NCBI RefSeq assembly: GCF_000166195.2
Contig: NZ_CM001403.1
Coordinates: 2,622,432-2,686,431 of the forward strand
Reading direction: 5' to 3'
DNA length: 64,000 nt
Source: Mucilaginibacter paludis DSM 18603
GTDB taxonomy: Bacteria; Bacteroidota; Bacteroidia; Sphingobacteriales; Sphingobacteriaceae
Under the pieces are notes generated by a model. It was not told the DNA's origin, ran no database searches, and saw only the letters and a program-made list of their open reading frames with translations. Below, piece after piece: positions 1-7,929 of the stretch (its first letter is position 1; each line of letters begins with the position of its first letter). A program made the position numbers and the translations under genes.

Positions 1-41
1 GTCGCCGCTAATTATCTTTGAATAGCCTTGTAAGTAAAAAG

Positions 42-63
42 TCCCTGTTTTAATAAACAGGGG
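42..63 (-). terminator. Rho-independent terminator, minus strand
   Basis: An 8-bp perfect hairpin (CCCTGTTT, loop TAAT, AAACAGGG) is followed on the minus strand by AC and five T. It lies just past the stop of the duplicated Rpn tail, so it probably ends that minus-strand transcript. Confidence 0.7.
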
Positions 64-85
64 CTTCGGTATATTTAGTTAGACA

Positions 86-265
86 TTATAATTTTTCAAT
101 TTCTGCTATCGAAAGCTTGGTAAACTTAGCAATTTGCTCATTGGGGATACCATGTTTTTTCATCTCAATAGCAACAGCAACAATACCCTCGTGTATACCC
201 TCCAACTTGCCTTCCAGCTTACCTTCTTTTTTGGCTTCGTCCAATAAAAGTTCTTCTAAGCCCAT
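86..265 (-). pseudogene. Duplicated C-terminal fragment of the Rpn-family gene
   Basis: Read on the minus strand this is a 59-codon ORF from ATG at 265 to TAA at 86. It is almost identical to the last 63 residues of the neighbouring Rpn-family gene: it starts MGLEELLL, has the lysine/glutamate/glycine linker and the tail PNEQIAKFTKLS. It has two KLEG units where the full gene has three. An in-frame stop lies four codons before the ATG, and the nuclease domain is absent. It is best read as a tandem partial duplication; it could still be translated as a small helical protein. Confidence 0.75.
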
Positions 266-324
266 AATAACTACTATTTACCAAAAAGCTCCTACTTATT
301 AAAGCAGAAGCTCAATTTTATTAA

Positions 325-1230
325 TTACAATTTTTCAATTTCTTCTATCGAAAGTTTGGTAAACTTAGCAATTTGCTCATTGGGGATACCATCTTTTTTC
401 ATCTCAATAGCAACAGCAACAATACCCTCGTGTTTACCCTCCAACTTGCCTTCCAGCTTGCCTTCCAACTTACCTTCTTTTTTGGCTTCGGCTAATAAAA
501 GCTCTTCTAAGCCCATAGTGTCACTCCTTTCTGTTAATATAGCAATCTCTTTCTCAAATTTAGCAAACATATCCGGATTTTCAAAGCTGAGGTAATACTT
601 TAAAAAGTTCATCACCTTGCGGATCTTATCTTTAGGCATTTGTTTACCCAATAACCGGCGGGCAATATCGGTAGCCCGGTCAAATAGTTGCTGATCCTGT
701 AGTGAGCTGCGAGACAGCGCCAGTTTAGCTGATAAGACAGCCATAGCAAAAGGATTCTCGCTCTCCTGTAACACCGTATCTTCCTGGTCAATGATCTTCA
801 AGGTATTGTAGCTGTATACTATCTTCGTACCTAAAAATTCCCGTTCATAGCGTTTCGGATGAAAGTTTTTATTGGTATCCGCGAAGATCGCAAACGCAGT
901 TATAGGCTTCTGGTATAAATCAAGTATCCTGTAATAGTACTGAAACATGCGCTGTGCGAAATCGTGATCCGTATAAGATTGAACCTCGATGTGAATAAGT
1001 ATCCATTCCTCACCACCACCTTTAGTAAAAACCTTGACCAGTTTATCAACATACCTCGGCGCGTGGTTCCCGGCTTCCGCCGGAAAAAGTTGATCGAGTT
1101 CCTTATCCAAGTATTGAAATCCCTTATCAAACTCAAAGAGGCTTTCGGCTTCGGGGTAAAAAAAACGGAGGAAATCATCAAACAGATCTTCCAATGTGCC
1201 CTTCCATAAAATATCATGGTTTCTTTTCAT
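325..1230 (-). CDS. Rpn family recombination-promoting nuclease / putative transposase
   Basis: A 301-residue protein of the Rpn (YhgA-like, PD-(D/E)XK) family, whose E. coli members are DNA endonucleases that stimulate RecA-independent recombination. Visible features: an acidic residue in YVDKLVKVF, then the core strand with E-x-Q (HIEVQS, about residue 80), followed by the FAQRMFQYYYR helix typical of the family. The C-terminus holds KLEG repeats and a helical tail, a common and variable ending in these proteins. The ATG at 1230 is well placed. A partial copy of the 3' end lies just downstream. Family assignment is fairly sure; activity and role are inferred. Confidence 0.85.
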   Translation of the reverse strand: MKRNHDILWKGTLEDLFDDFLRFFYPEAESLFEFDKGFQYLDKELDQLFPAEAGNHAPRYVDKLVKVFTKGGGEEWILIHIEVQSYTDHDFAQRMFQYYYRILDLYQKPITAFAIFADTNKNFHPKRYEREFLGTKIVYSYNTLKIIDQEDTVLQESENPFAMAVLSAKLALSRSSLQDQQLFDRATDIARRLLGKQMPKDKIRKVMNFLKYYLSFENPDMFAKFEKEIAILTERSDTMGLEELLLAEAKKEGKLEGKLEGKLEGKHEGIVAVAIEMKKDGIPNEQIAKFTKLSIEEIEKL

Positions 1231-1412
1231 CTTCTAACAAATAGCAGCTTAAAGGTAACAAAGTTAAACTATGTCCGGGGTGACTATGACCGCAAAAAAC
1301 AGTCTTCCCCAAAGTAACCTTTGAACATACGAGTTTGAAGCGAAGCTGGAAATAATCGATATATGCTGTCCCTTTGCAGCAATTTCTTCTCGTTTTTTTA
1401 TTAAGATTGTAA

Positions 1413-1871
1413 ATGGATATTATTGTATACCCCATAGCTAAAGTAACCAATAAACGAACTGAAGCAACAGATGATAACTGGGGCGATACGATTTCGGAAA
1501 TTACCTTGTTGAACCACATACCCGACGAGGCGATGGATAACCTGGAGGAGTTTTCGCACCTGGAAATTATTTACTATTTCGATCAGGTTGAGCCAGGCGA
1601 GATTATTTTTTCGGGACACCCGAGAGGCAATACCAAGTACCCAAAGATGGGGATATTGGGGCAGCGCAAAAAAGACCGCCCAAACCAGATAGGAATATGC
1701 ACCGTAGAATTACTGGAGCACAAAGGCAGAACCATCATGGTGAAATACCTTGACGCTATTGATGGTACCCCGGTATTAGACATTAAACCTGTTTTCAGGG
1801 AATTTGAACCCAAGGGCGAGATTAAACAACCGGCCTGGGTAAGTAACCTGATGAAGGATTACTGGAAATAG
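1413..1871 (+). CDS. trmO: TrmO-type tRNA m6t6A37 methyltransferase (UPF0066/TsaA)
   Basis: A 152-residue single-domain protein of the TsaA/TrmO beta-barrel family, which N6-methylates t6A at position 37 of threonine tRNAs using S-adenosylmethionine. Family signatures seen are FDQVEPGEIIFSGHPRG, the GILGQRKKDRPNQIG loop (normally AxRsPxRPNPIG) and the LDAIDGTPVLDIKPV motif near the C-terminus. Length is in the range of short family members. The usual phenylalanine/serine pattern in the RPN loop is altered (GQRKKDRPNQIG). It stands alone, convergent with the RRM gene, with a shared terminator between. Confidence 0.85.
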   Translation: MDIIVYPIAKVTNKRTEATDDNWGDTISEITLLNHIPDEAMDNLEEFSHLEIIYYFDQVEPGEIIFSGHPRGNTKYPKMGILGQRKKDRPNQIGICTVELLEHKGRTIMVKYLDAIDGTPVLDIKPVFREFEPKGEIKQPAWVSNLMKDYWK

Positions 1872-1881
1872 GAGTAATAAG

Positions 1882-1913
1882 AAAGCCGGACATTTTTGAT
1901 ATCCGGCTTTTTT
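1882..1913. terminator. Terminator between convergent trmO and RRM genes
   Basis: A 9-bp perfect stem (AAAGCCGGA / TCCGGCTTT) with an 11-nt loop is followed on the plus strand by a run of T. It sits 10 nt after the trmO stop and just before the RRM stop, so it can serve both strands. Confidence 0.8.
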
Positions 1914-1918
1914 ATGTT

Positions 1919-2242
1919 TTAACGGTTAAAGTTTTTTTGACCCTGGCCGCCTGAATTGCGTTTAAACCCGCCGCCATTGCCACCGGCACCGCCGGTTCTT
2001 GGCTTATCTTCAGCTTCGGCTACAGAAATTCTGCGTCCGTAGTAATCAGCGCCATTCATGTTTTTGATGGCTTCTTTAGCCTCATCGTCGTTTGTCATTT
2101 CAACAAAGCCAAAGCCTTTGCTTTGTCCTGTCTCACGATCTTTAACGATCCTAAGTGATTTTACATGCCCAAAATCACCAAAAACGGCTGTCAATTCTTC
2201 TTCCTCGACCTGGAATGGTAGCCCTGCAATAAATATCTTCAT
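1919..2242 (-). CDS. RNA-binding protein with one RRM and a glycine-rich tail
   Basis: A 107-residue RNA-binding protein. Residues 1-80 form an RNA recognition motif: RNP2 is IFIAGL near the start and RNP1 is KGFGFVEM around residue 43. The C-terminal 25 residues are Gly/Asn/Arg-rich. This architecture matches small bacterial RBPs (cyanobacterial Rbp type) that are abundant in Bacteroidota and are thought to bind mRNA or act in cold adaptation. It has its own promoter with a TATCTTTG -7 box. Function beyond RNA binding is inferred. Confidence 0.9.
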   Translation of the reverse strand: MKIFIAGLPFQVEEEELTAVFGDFGHVKSLRIVKDRETGQSKGFGFVEMTNDDEAKEAIKNMNGADYYGRRISVAEAEDKPRTGGAGGNGGGFKRNSGGQGQKNFNR

Positions 2243-2261
2243 TAAAATTTAAAAGTTTCTA

Positions 2262-2269
2262 CAAAGATA
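2262..2269 (-). promoter_or_regulatory. -7 box (TATCTTTG) of the RRM gene
   Basis: The minus strand reads TATCTTTG, an exact match to the Bacteroidota -7 consensus TAnnTTTG, 20 nt before the RRM start codon. Confidence 0.6.
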
Positions 2270-2309
2270 CGCATTACTGCCCCGCTAATTGTAATGATAA
2301 TGTTAATAT

Positions 2310-2342
2310 CCTCAATAATTTTACAGTATAAAATTATTGAGG
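2310..2342. other. Perfect 14-bp stem hairpin between parC and the RRM gene
   Basis: CCTCAATAATTTTA and its exact complement are separated by a 5-nt loop. It lies downstream of the parC stop and upstream of the RRM promoter on the same strand. It may end parC transcripts, although no clean T tract follows the stem. Confidence 0.55.
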
Positions 2343-2359
2343 ACAAAACTGTTACAGGT

Positions 2360-5104
2360 TTAAAATAAGCCTATCTGCCCTTTATCATCAATTTCAATAT
2401 CATCGGGGTTAGTTATCTCAAAATCGATCTTCTTGGCGGGTTTCACTTCCGGTTCAGTTTTGGCCGCCGTGTCTGCTGCTTTTTTTCCGGGCACATCGCC
2501 ATCCTCCTTTTGGGGGACATCTTTTTCGGCTTCCTCATCCAGTTTTTCAGCGGCAACTACTTCGCTTAACGGAGTTTCGGGCACAGGGTCGGGCACGTCT
2601 TCTTCATCGTCGTGTTCGGCAATCAATTCAATTTTCTTTACCTCGTGCGGGGTTAAACGGTTACCCTGCGCTTTCATCCCCTTCACATCAATAGCATCGG
2701 CCAGATTAATTTCTATTGTTTCAGGTGTAAGCGCTTTACCTTTCAGTTGCTCTACCACTACAATAGGTTGCGCTGCTGCAGATATCAGGATCAACTTTGA
2801 GCCGCTCTCTTCACTAATAATGCTGGTTTGTTTGCCTATAGCAACATGCTCAAAAACAAAACGTTTTACATAATAGTTTTTCGACTTTCCTTCGTAATGA
2901 ACAACGGTATAAACCTGCTCGGGGTTATACTTTTCAATCCTGATCATCTTATCATCAAAATGATTGCTCAGATCAAAACTGGTAAGCTCATAAACACCAG
3001 AGCTCAATACGGTCAGTATTTTATCATCTCCGTCAAATTCACCCAGATATTTGCCGCGGCTATCCACATTCAGCCTCTTTAAAATATCGTCGTACCATAT
3101 TTTACGGCCAGACAGCGTGGATATACCTTTTGATTTCAGGATGATTTTTTTAATCGGATACTTAGTCAGGATATTCCCCATCGAGCCACGGCCTTTGATA
3201 CCAACTTCGGCAAAATCCTCATCAAACACCAACTTTTTAAGTTTGGAATGCGGCTTTAACTGAATATTGACTACCTCGGCCTCGCCATTAGGGTTAGCGC
3301 TAAAATAAAGCACGCGTGAGCCTTTGGTACCCTTGGTTAAATCGTATTCCTTATCGCGGGTAACGCCCAAAACCGAAAAACGCTTGATATAGGATGTACC
3401 GTTAGCACCATCTTTATATATCATGTTGTAAACGGTGCGCTCATCGTTCTTTTTAAACACCCCCACATGGATAATCTCTTTACCTACAAAAACCTTATCC
3501 TGTATTTTGGTTACCAGGCAACGCCCGTCTGCACGGAAAACGATGATCTCGTCCAGGTCGGAGCAATCGGCAATAAACTTATCCTTCTTTAAGCCGGAGC
3601 CAATAAAACCATCTTCCAGGTTAGCATATAACTTCACGTTGGCCAAGGCCACCTGCGAGGCCTCCACCCTATCAAACGTTCTGAGCTCGGTTTTACGTTC
3701 GCGCCCTTTGCCGTATTTATCTTTTAATTTTTGAAACCAGGCAATGGCATAATCGTTCAAATGTTTCAGGTGGTGGTTAACTTCTTTAATCTCGTTCTCC
3801 AGCGTCTTCATCTGCTCATCCGCTTTTTTTACGTCAAAGCGGGTAATGCTGCTCATGGGTTTATCAATCAGCTTCTTATAATCTTCCGCCAGTATAGTTC
3901 TGTAAAATTGCGAAAAGAAGGGTTCAAACAAACCATTCAACACCTCAACAACCGCCTCAAAGTTAGCTGAGGTTTCGTAAGCCGGATTTTTGTACATACC
4001 CTGCTGGATAAATATTTTAAGCAATGAGCTAAAAAATATCTTTTCCTTCAGTTCATTCAGCCTGATTTCCAGTTCCTGTTTCAGTAATTCTTTGGTATGA
4101 TATGTACTCTCCGTAAGCATATCGTTCACGCTCATAAACCGTGGCTTATCGTCGTGAATTACACAGGTATTTGGAGAGATGGAAACTTCGCAGTCGGTAA
4201 AAGCGTACAAGGCGTCAATGGTAACATCGGGAGATATGCCAGGCGCCAGGTTGATCAATATCTCAACATTTTTCGACGTATGGTCAACGATGCTCTTGAT
4301 TTTGATCTTACCCTTGTCATTGGCTGCTACCACGCTCTCCATAAGCCCACCGGTAGTGGTGCTAAAAGGCACCTCGGTAATTACAAGCGTCTTTTTGTCG
4401 CGTTCGGCTATCCTTGCACGTACTCTTACCTTACCGCCACGCTGCCCTTCGTTGTAGTTAGAAGCATCAGCCAAGCCACCGGTTGGAAAATCGGGCAATA
4501 AATTAGGCCGAATGCCATTTAGCACGGCTATGGAAGCATCCAATAGCTCAACAAAATTATGCGGCAATATTTTGGTAGCCAAACCAACGGCAATACCCTC
4601 GGCCCCCTGTGCCAGTAAAAGTGGAAATTTAACGGGCAGGGTAATAGGCTCGCGGTTACGTCCATCATAGCTGGACTGCCAAATGGTGGTATCCGGATTA
4701 AAAGCTACATCAATAGCAAATTTGGATAAACGCGCTTCAATGTAACGTGGCGCCGCCGCCGAGTCGCCGGTTACCGGGTCGCCCCAGTTACCCTGGCAAT
4801 CAATCATCAGGTTTTTTTGGCCTATCTGCACCATGGCATCGCCAATAGAGGCATCCCCGTGAGGGTGATACTTCATGGTGTTACCAATTACGTTGGCGGC
4901 TTTGTTAAAACGCCCGTCGTCCATTTCCTTTAACGAATGGAGGATCCGGCGCTGAACAGGCTTTAACCCATCATAAATATGCGGAACGGCGCGGTCCAGA
5001 ATTACATAGGAAGCATAATCCAGGAACCAGTTTTCGTACAACCCGTCGAGCGGGATGATATTGTGCAGTTTGTTATTGTCGCCTTGGCTTTCTTCTTCGC
5101 TCAT
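2360..5104 (-). CDS. parC: DNA topoisomerase IV subunit A (ParC/GyrA family)
   Basis: A 914-residue type IIA topoisomerase A subunit, which cuts and rejoins DNA to decatenate chromosomes together with ParE. The N-terminal breakage-reunion domain shows DGLKPVQRRIL, the KYHPHGD helix, QGNWGDPVTGD and the catalytic tyrosine in AAAPRYIEARLS (about residue 121). The C-terminal half forms the beta-pinwheel region and ends in a long acidic, Ala/Lys/Pro-rich tail before DDIEIDDKGQIGLF. I use ATG at 5104; a TTG just before it is possible. parE is not adjacent in this window. GyrA is the alternative, but the sequence style and length fit the Bacteroidota ParC-like protein. Confidence 0.92.
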   Translation of the reverse strand: MSEEESQGDNNKLHNIIPLDGLYENWFLDYASYVILDRAVPHIYDGLKPVQRRILHSLKEMDDGRFNKAANVIGNTMKYHPHGDASIGDAMVQIGQKNLMIDCQGNWGDPVTGDSAAAPRYIEARLSKFAIDVAFNPDTTIWQSSYDGRNREPITLPVKFPLLLAQGAEGIAVGLATKILPHNFVELLDASIAVLNGIRPNLLPDFPTGGLADASNYNEGQRGGKVRVRARIAERDKKTLVITEVPFSTTTGGLMESVVAANDKGKIKIKSIVDHTSKNVEILINLAPGISPDVTIDALYAFTDCEVSISPNTCVIHDDKPRFMSVNDMLTESTYHTKELLKQELEIRLNELKEKIFFSSLLKIFIQQGMYKNPAYETSANFEAVVEVLNGLFEPFFSQFYRTILAEDYKKLIDKPMSSITRFDVKKADEQMKTLENEIKEVNHHLKHLNDYAIAWFQKLKDKYGKGRERKTELRTFDRVEASQVALANVKLYANLEDGFIGSGLKKDKFIADCSDLDEIIVFRADGRCLVTKIQDKVFVGKEIIHVGVFKKNDERTVYNMIYKDGANGTSYIKRFSVLGVTRDKEYDLTKGTKGSRVLYFSANPNGEAEVVNIQLKPHSKLKKLVFDEDFAEVGIKGRGSMGNILTKYPIKKIILKSKGISTLSGRKIWYDDILKRLNVDSRGKYLGEFDGDDKILTVLSSGVYELTSFDLSNHFDDKMIRIEKYNPEQVYTVVHYEGKSKNYYVKRFVFEHVAIGKQTSIISEESGSKLILISAAAQPIVVVEQLKGKALTPETIEINLADAIDVKGMKAQGNRLTPHEVKKIELIAEHDDEEDVPDPVPETPLSEVVAAEKLDEEAEKDVPQKEDGDVPGKKAADTAAKTEPEVKPAKKIDFEITNPDDIEIDDKGQIGLF

Positions 5105-5131
5105 CAACTATATTAAAATTCAATGGATGGG

Positions 5132-5139
5132 TAAAGATA
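5132..5139 (-). promoter_or_regulatory. Probable -7 box of parC
   Basis: The minus strand reads TATCTTTA, one mismatch from TAnnTTTG, about 30 nt before the parC start. Confidence 0.4.
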
Positions 5140-5273
5140 CGGGGAAACCGCAAATTTGAGGAACTAAAATTATAAACAAGTTAACGTTTTTAGAGCGACG
5201 AGCCCATGTAAGCTTTAAACTTGGCAATCCGGATTATTTTGTGAATATTAGAGTGTTTTTTAACCTTATCACA

Positions 5274-6056
5274 ATGAGAAAACAGCTTCCGCTTATCCTG
5301 ATATTGATCCTGCAATCAGTTATAGCCTTCTGCCAAACCGGCGGCCCTAAAAAAACAGAGATTATAGGCCCCACTAAGGCAAAGATCATGACGAAACTTT
5401 ACAGCAATTACGATGCGAAAAAGAATTTTTCAAAATGGTTTTGTACCGACATGGGCTTGCTTAAAACATTTTCTTCGCCCACGCCTACGCTGTTCCAATC
5501 AAAAATATTATATGCAGATAGCCTAAGCAGCAACTCCGGTAAATTGTTATACGTGCTGTTATCAGAGAAGCCGCTTCTGGATCAGGTTTGCCATGGCTGT
5601 GCCCCGGTATTAAAATTTTTATCCTTTAAAAAAACCGGGGCTACCTGGTTTTTAGATTATGAAAAACAAGTAGGACAAATAGGCAGCTTTGGCGAAGCCC
5701 CTCCACTTGAGGTGAAAAAAGCAGGTAAAAATATAGGCTTTATATTTACTGATGGCTTTACCAACATGGGCGAAAGTACAGAGGCTATTGTAATGTATGC
5801 TTATGACAAAGGCGTATTTAAAATGGTGCTGCAGATACCAGAATCATCGTACAGTAATGATGGCGCATGCGAAGTAAAGGTTGCCAACAGTTGCTACAGC
5901 TACGATGGAAAAATTAAGTTTATAGAAGCCGGAAAGGATTTTAACGATATTGTATTCACGAAAAAAGGGACCGACAAACCTAAAGACAAGGTTGTGAAAA
6001 TTGATTCGGTCATTGTTTACCGCTTTTTAAATGGGGTTTATGCGAGGGTGAAATAG
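5274..6056 (+). CDS. Secreted protein of unknown function
   Basis: A 260-residue protein starting at ATG 5274, where MRKQLPLILILILQSVIAFC forms a signal peptide; the open frame extends upstream only to a GTG. The mature part has no motif I recognise. It contains four cysteines (FCTDMG, CHGCAPVL, ACEVK, NSCYS) and reads like a periplasmic beta-rich protein. The last 74 nt, including the stop, are repeated at 6765-6839 on the other side of the vapBC-like module. Confidence 0.6.
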   Translation: MRKQLPLILILILQSVIAFCQTGGPKKTEIIGPTKAKIMTKLYSNYDAKKNFSKWFCTDMGLLKTFSSPTPTLFQSKILYADSLSSNSGKLLYVLLSEKPLLDQVCHGCAPVLKFLSFKKTGATWFLDYEKQVGQIGSFGEAPPLEVKKAGKNIGFIFTDGFTNMGESTEAIVMYAYDKGVFKMVLQIPESSYSNDGACEVKVANSCYSYDGKIKFIEAGKDFNDIVFTKKGTDKPKDKVVKIDSVIVYRFLNGVYARVK

Positions 6057-6067
6057 TGCGTATTGAA
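5994..6067 (+). repeat. Direct repeat left copy (3' end of secreted-protein gene)
   Basis: This 74-nt stretch covers the last 21 codons and stop of the upstream gene and recurs at 6765-6839 with about ten differences, all in the first two thirds. The shared end TGCGAGGGTGAAATAGTGCG is identical in both. Together the two copies bracket the VapB/VapC-like module. Confidence 0.85.
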
Positions 6068-6079
6068 CACATTAATATG

Positions 6080-6118
6080 GATCAAATATTTCTCAGCAAG
6101 TTTTGTGTATATTTGATC
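6080..6118 (+). promoter_or_regulatory. Promoter and inverted-repeat operator of the antitoxin gene
   Basis: GATCAAATAT (6080-6089) and its perfect complement ATATTTGATC (6109-6118) flank 19 nt. The right arm overlaps an exact -7 box, TATATTTG at 6108-6115, 17 nt before the antitoxin ATG. This arrangement fits autorepression by the antitoxin. Confidence 0.6.
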
Positions 6119-6132
6119 ATAAGATAACGTAA

Positions 6133-6351
6133 ATGGAAACGGTTTTGCTTCAAATTAATAATGATAGGGCTTACAAGCTTATAGAAGATTTAGAAGCTCT
6201 GCATATTGTTAAGATACTGAAAAAAAGTAGCGCACCTAAAGAAAAATTATCTGCAAGATTTGCAGGGGCGCTCAATCTTTCTGATGAAGAATATCATAAC
6301 TTTCAAAAATCTTTAATTCAGGGAAGAGACGAGTGGGAAAAGGATATTTAA
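6133..6351 (+). CDS. VapB-like antitoxin
   Basis: A 72-residue protein placed directly before, and overlapping by 19 nt, a PIN-domain reading frame. The N-terminal part (METVLLQINNDRAYKLIEDL) and the charged C-terminal tail (SDEEYHNF...RDEWEKDI) match the small antitoxins paired with PIN toxins in Bacteroidota. An inverted-repeat operator precedes it. The partner toxin is frameshifted, so this antitoxin is effectively orphaned. Function is inferred mainly from the arrangement. Confidence 0.65.
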   Translation: METVLLQINNDRAYKLIEDLEALHIVKILKKSSAPKEKLSARFAGALNLSDEEYHNFQKSLIQGRDEWEKDI

Positions 6352-6729
6352 TAGATTCAAATATTGTTATAGGGTATTTAGATAACAAAATACCAGGCGA
6401 TGGCATGTTGTTGATGAACTCAATCATCGACGACACCCCCAAGATTTCCATCATTACTAATTGAGGTTTTAAGATTCAATACCGCTGCCGACGCTTATAA
6501 AGTATTAGAAGATTTTATAAGTGAAACCATTGTTTTTGATTTAAACGACATAGTGGTTGAAAAAACCATTTCAATTTGCAAGTCTCATCGCGTTAAATTA
6601 CCCAATGCTATTATAGCAGCCACCACCCTTGTTTATAATTTAAGTTTAATTACCCGTAACATTGTCGACTTTAAAAACATTAATAGTTTAGGCCTTTTAA
6701 ATCCCTGGGATATAGCCGAAAATCCTTAA
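6333..6729 (+). pseudogene. Frameshifted VapC-type PIN-domain toxin
   Basis: Starting at GTG 6333 the frame reads VGKGYLIDSNIVIGYLD, the first PIN-domain strand with its catalytic aspartate, and stops at TGA 6462. The next frame continues the fold: EVLRFNTAADAYKVLEDF, then KLPNAIIAATTLVYN, RNIVDFKNI and a stop at 6727. Adding two bases near 6462 would restore one 130-residue PIN protein. The third acidic residue (usually PDAIIAA) is also Asn here. So the RNase toxin is doubly disabled. A sequencing error could explain the frameshift but not the Asp-to-Asn change. Confidence 0.8.
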
Positions 6730-6764
6730 TTGGCAAAGAAATTAAAAAGAACCAAGGCAAGATG

Positions 6765-6839
6765 GTGAAAATTGATTCGGCCATTACCTACCGCTTTTTT
6801 AAACAGGGCTTATGCGAGGGTGAAATAGTGCGTATTGAA
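6765..6839 (+). repeat. Direct repeat right copy
   Basis: Diverged second copy of the 3' end of the secreted-protein gene, with one extra T that breaks the frame. It lies 36 nt after the broken vapC. Confidence 0.85.
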
Positions 6840-6923
6840 GCTTCTTTAAAAACCCACTTAAGACTGCCCCTCTTTCTTAACCTTTTCAGAATAATAAATC
6901 TTAAACCAGGCCGGTACATCTGC

Positions 6924-7655
6924 TTAGTTAATTTCATCCCACATCTTTTTTCCTGCTACAACTTTAAAGTGAGCAAACATTTTAAAATTGCCGCCTTCAT
7001 CCGAATTATCAAAGAAATAAACCTGATAACCCAACTGGGCGGCATCGTGCAAAAGCTCTAATGCTCTGAAATAACGACTCTCGATTTTATCAAATGGGAC
7101 ATTATGACCACCCTTTTTGGTTCGGGCCTCTACACGGAATTGATTTATTTTAGGAGATTCGGTACAAACAAAATACAGATATACTTTGTATCCAGCGTTA
7201 ACCGCATCCTGCATAATATCCAATTTTGATTTATGTGAGAACACTGTTTCAAATGAAAACCGTTTCTTTTGTTGCAATAGCTTTTGACGAAGTTAATCGG
7301 CTATTATTTGAGCAAGGTGTTCCGCGTCTTTTTCATTCAAACAATGAATGAAATTATCTTTAAGAGAAAAGGATTTTATTAATCTATCTAAACTAAATAC
7401 TCCATTTAAAAGCCCGGATTGTTTCGAAATACTAACAAATTCATCACGGTCAGCCTGAAAATCGAATTGTCTGAAGGAAAATTTCTTCTCGATTTTTAAT
7501 GCAGTTGCAATGTCATCCGCATTAATGTAATATCCAAAATCAACAGGTTTATTGTTAGCTCGGTAACTTCGTATATAATCAATAACTGTGCTTTTTCCGG
7601 AGCCGTTTGGACCGGCAAACACCCGTAAACGGGGTTGCACATAACCTTCGAGCAT
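6924..7655 (-). pseudogene. Zeta-toxin-like kinase interrupted by an in-frame stop
   Basis: Two minus-strand ORFs (7655-7293 and 7277-6924) lie in the same frame and are separated only by TAA at 7293-7295. The first half has the P-loop GPNGSGKST (about residue 15) and the INADD motif; the second half continues with KRFSFETVFSHKSKLDIM, GYKVYLYFV and KGGHNVPFDKI. Joined, they give a roughly 240-residue zeta-toxin-family protein, a nucleoside-sugar kinase type toxin. A single change (for example TTA to TAA) after QIIAD would explain the break. The start overlaps the upstream antitoxin stop (TAATG). Confidence 0.8.
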
Positions 7656-7864
7656 TAATCTAAAATAACAGGTCCTAAATTTTTGGCAGAATTTACGGGC
7701 TCAATTTTTTGTATAGAGCCATCTGGAAATTTTTTCACTAACCAACCATCCTGAAAAATAATATTATAGCCCATTACTTCCATGGTTTCTGAAGATGCAG
7801 CCTTCATACCTCGTTTGGCCGCACGAACTACAATCCTTTTTGTTAAATATTCTTTTTCCTGCAA
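7655..7864 (-). CDS. Small antitoxin-like protein upstream of the zeta-like gene
   Basis: An ORF of 69 residues whose stop codon overlaps the start codon of the zeta-like gene, implying translational coupling. The sequence is basic at the N-terminus and contains a short MGYNIIFQDGWLVKKFPDGS segment shared by small Bacteroidota proteins next to zeta-like kinases. The first codon is TTG (7864); no ATG lies further upstream, and the next internal ATG is at 7807. The antitoxin role is inferred from position. Confidence 0.55.
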   Translation of the reverse strand: MQEKEYLTKRIVVRAAKRGMKAASSETMEVMGYNIIFQDGWLVKKFPDGSIQKIEPVNSAKNLGPVILD

Positions 7865-7929
7865 ACTCTTAATTAACGTTACGAATTAAATCTAATACGA
7901 TATACAAAATATTAACAACACCTTGCTAC

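Noticed and set aside
6924..7655. Two separate small genes instead of a split zeta-like toxin
   Set aside because: Both ORFs are in one frame separated by a single TAA and together make a continuous family-like sequence.
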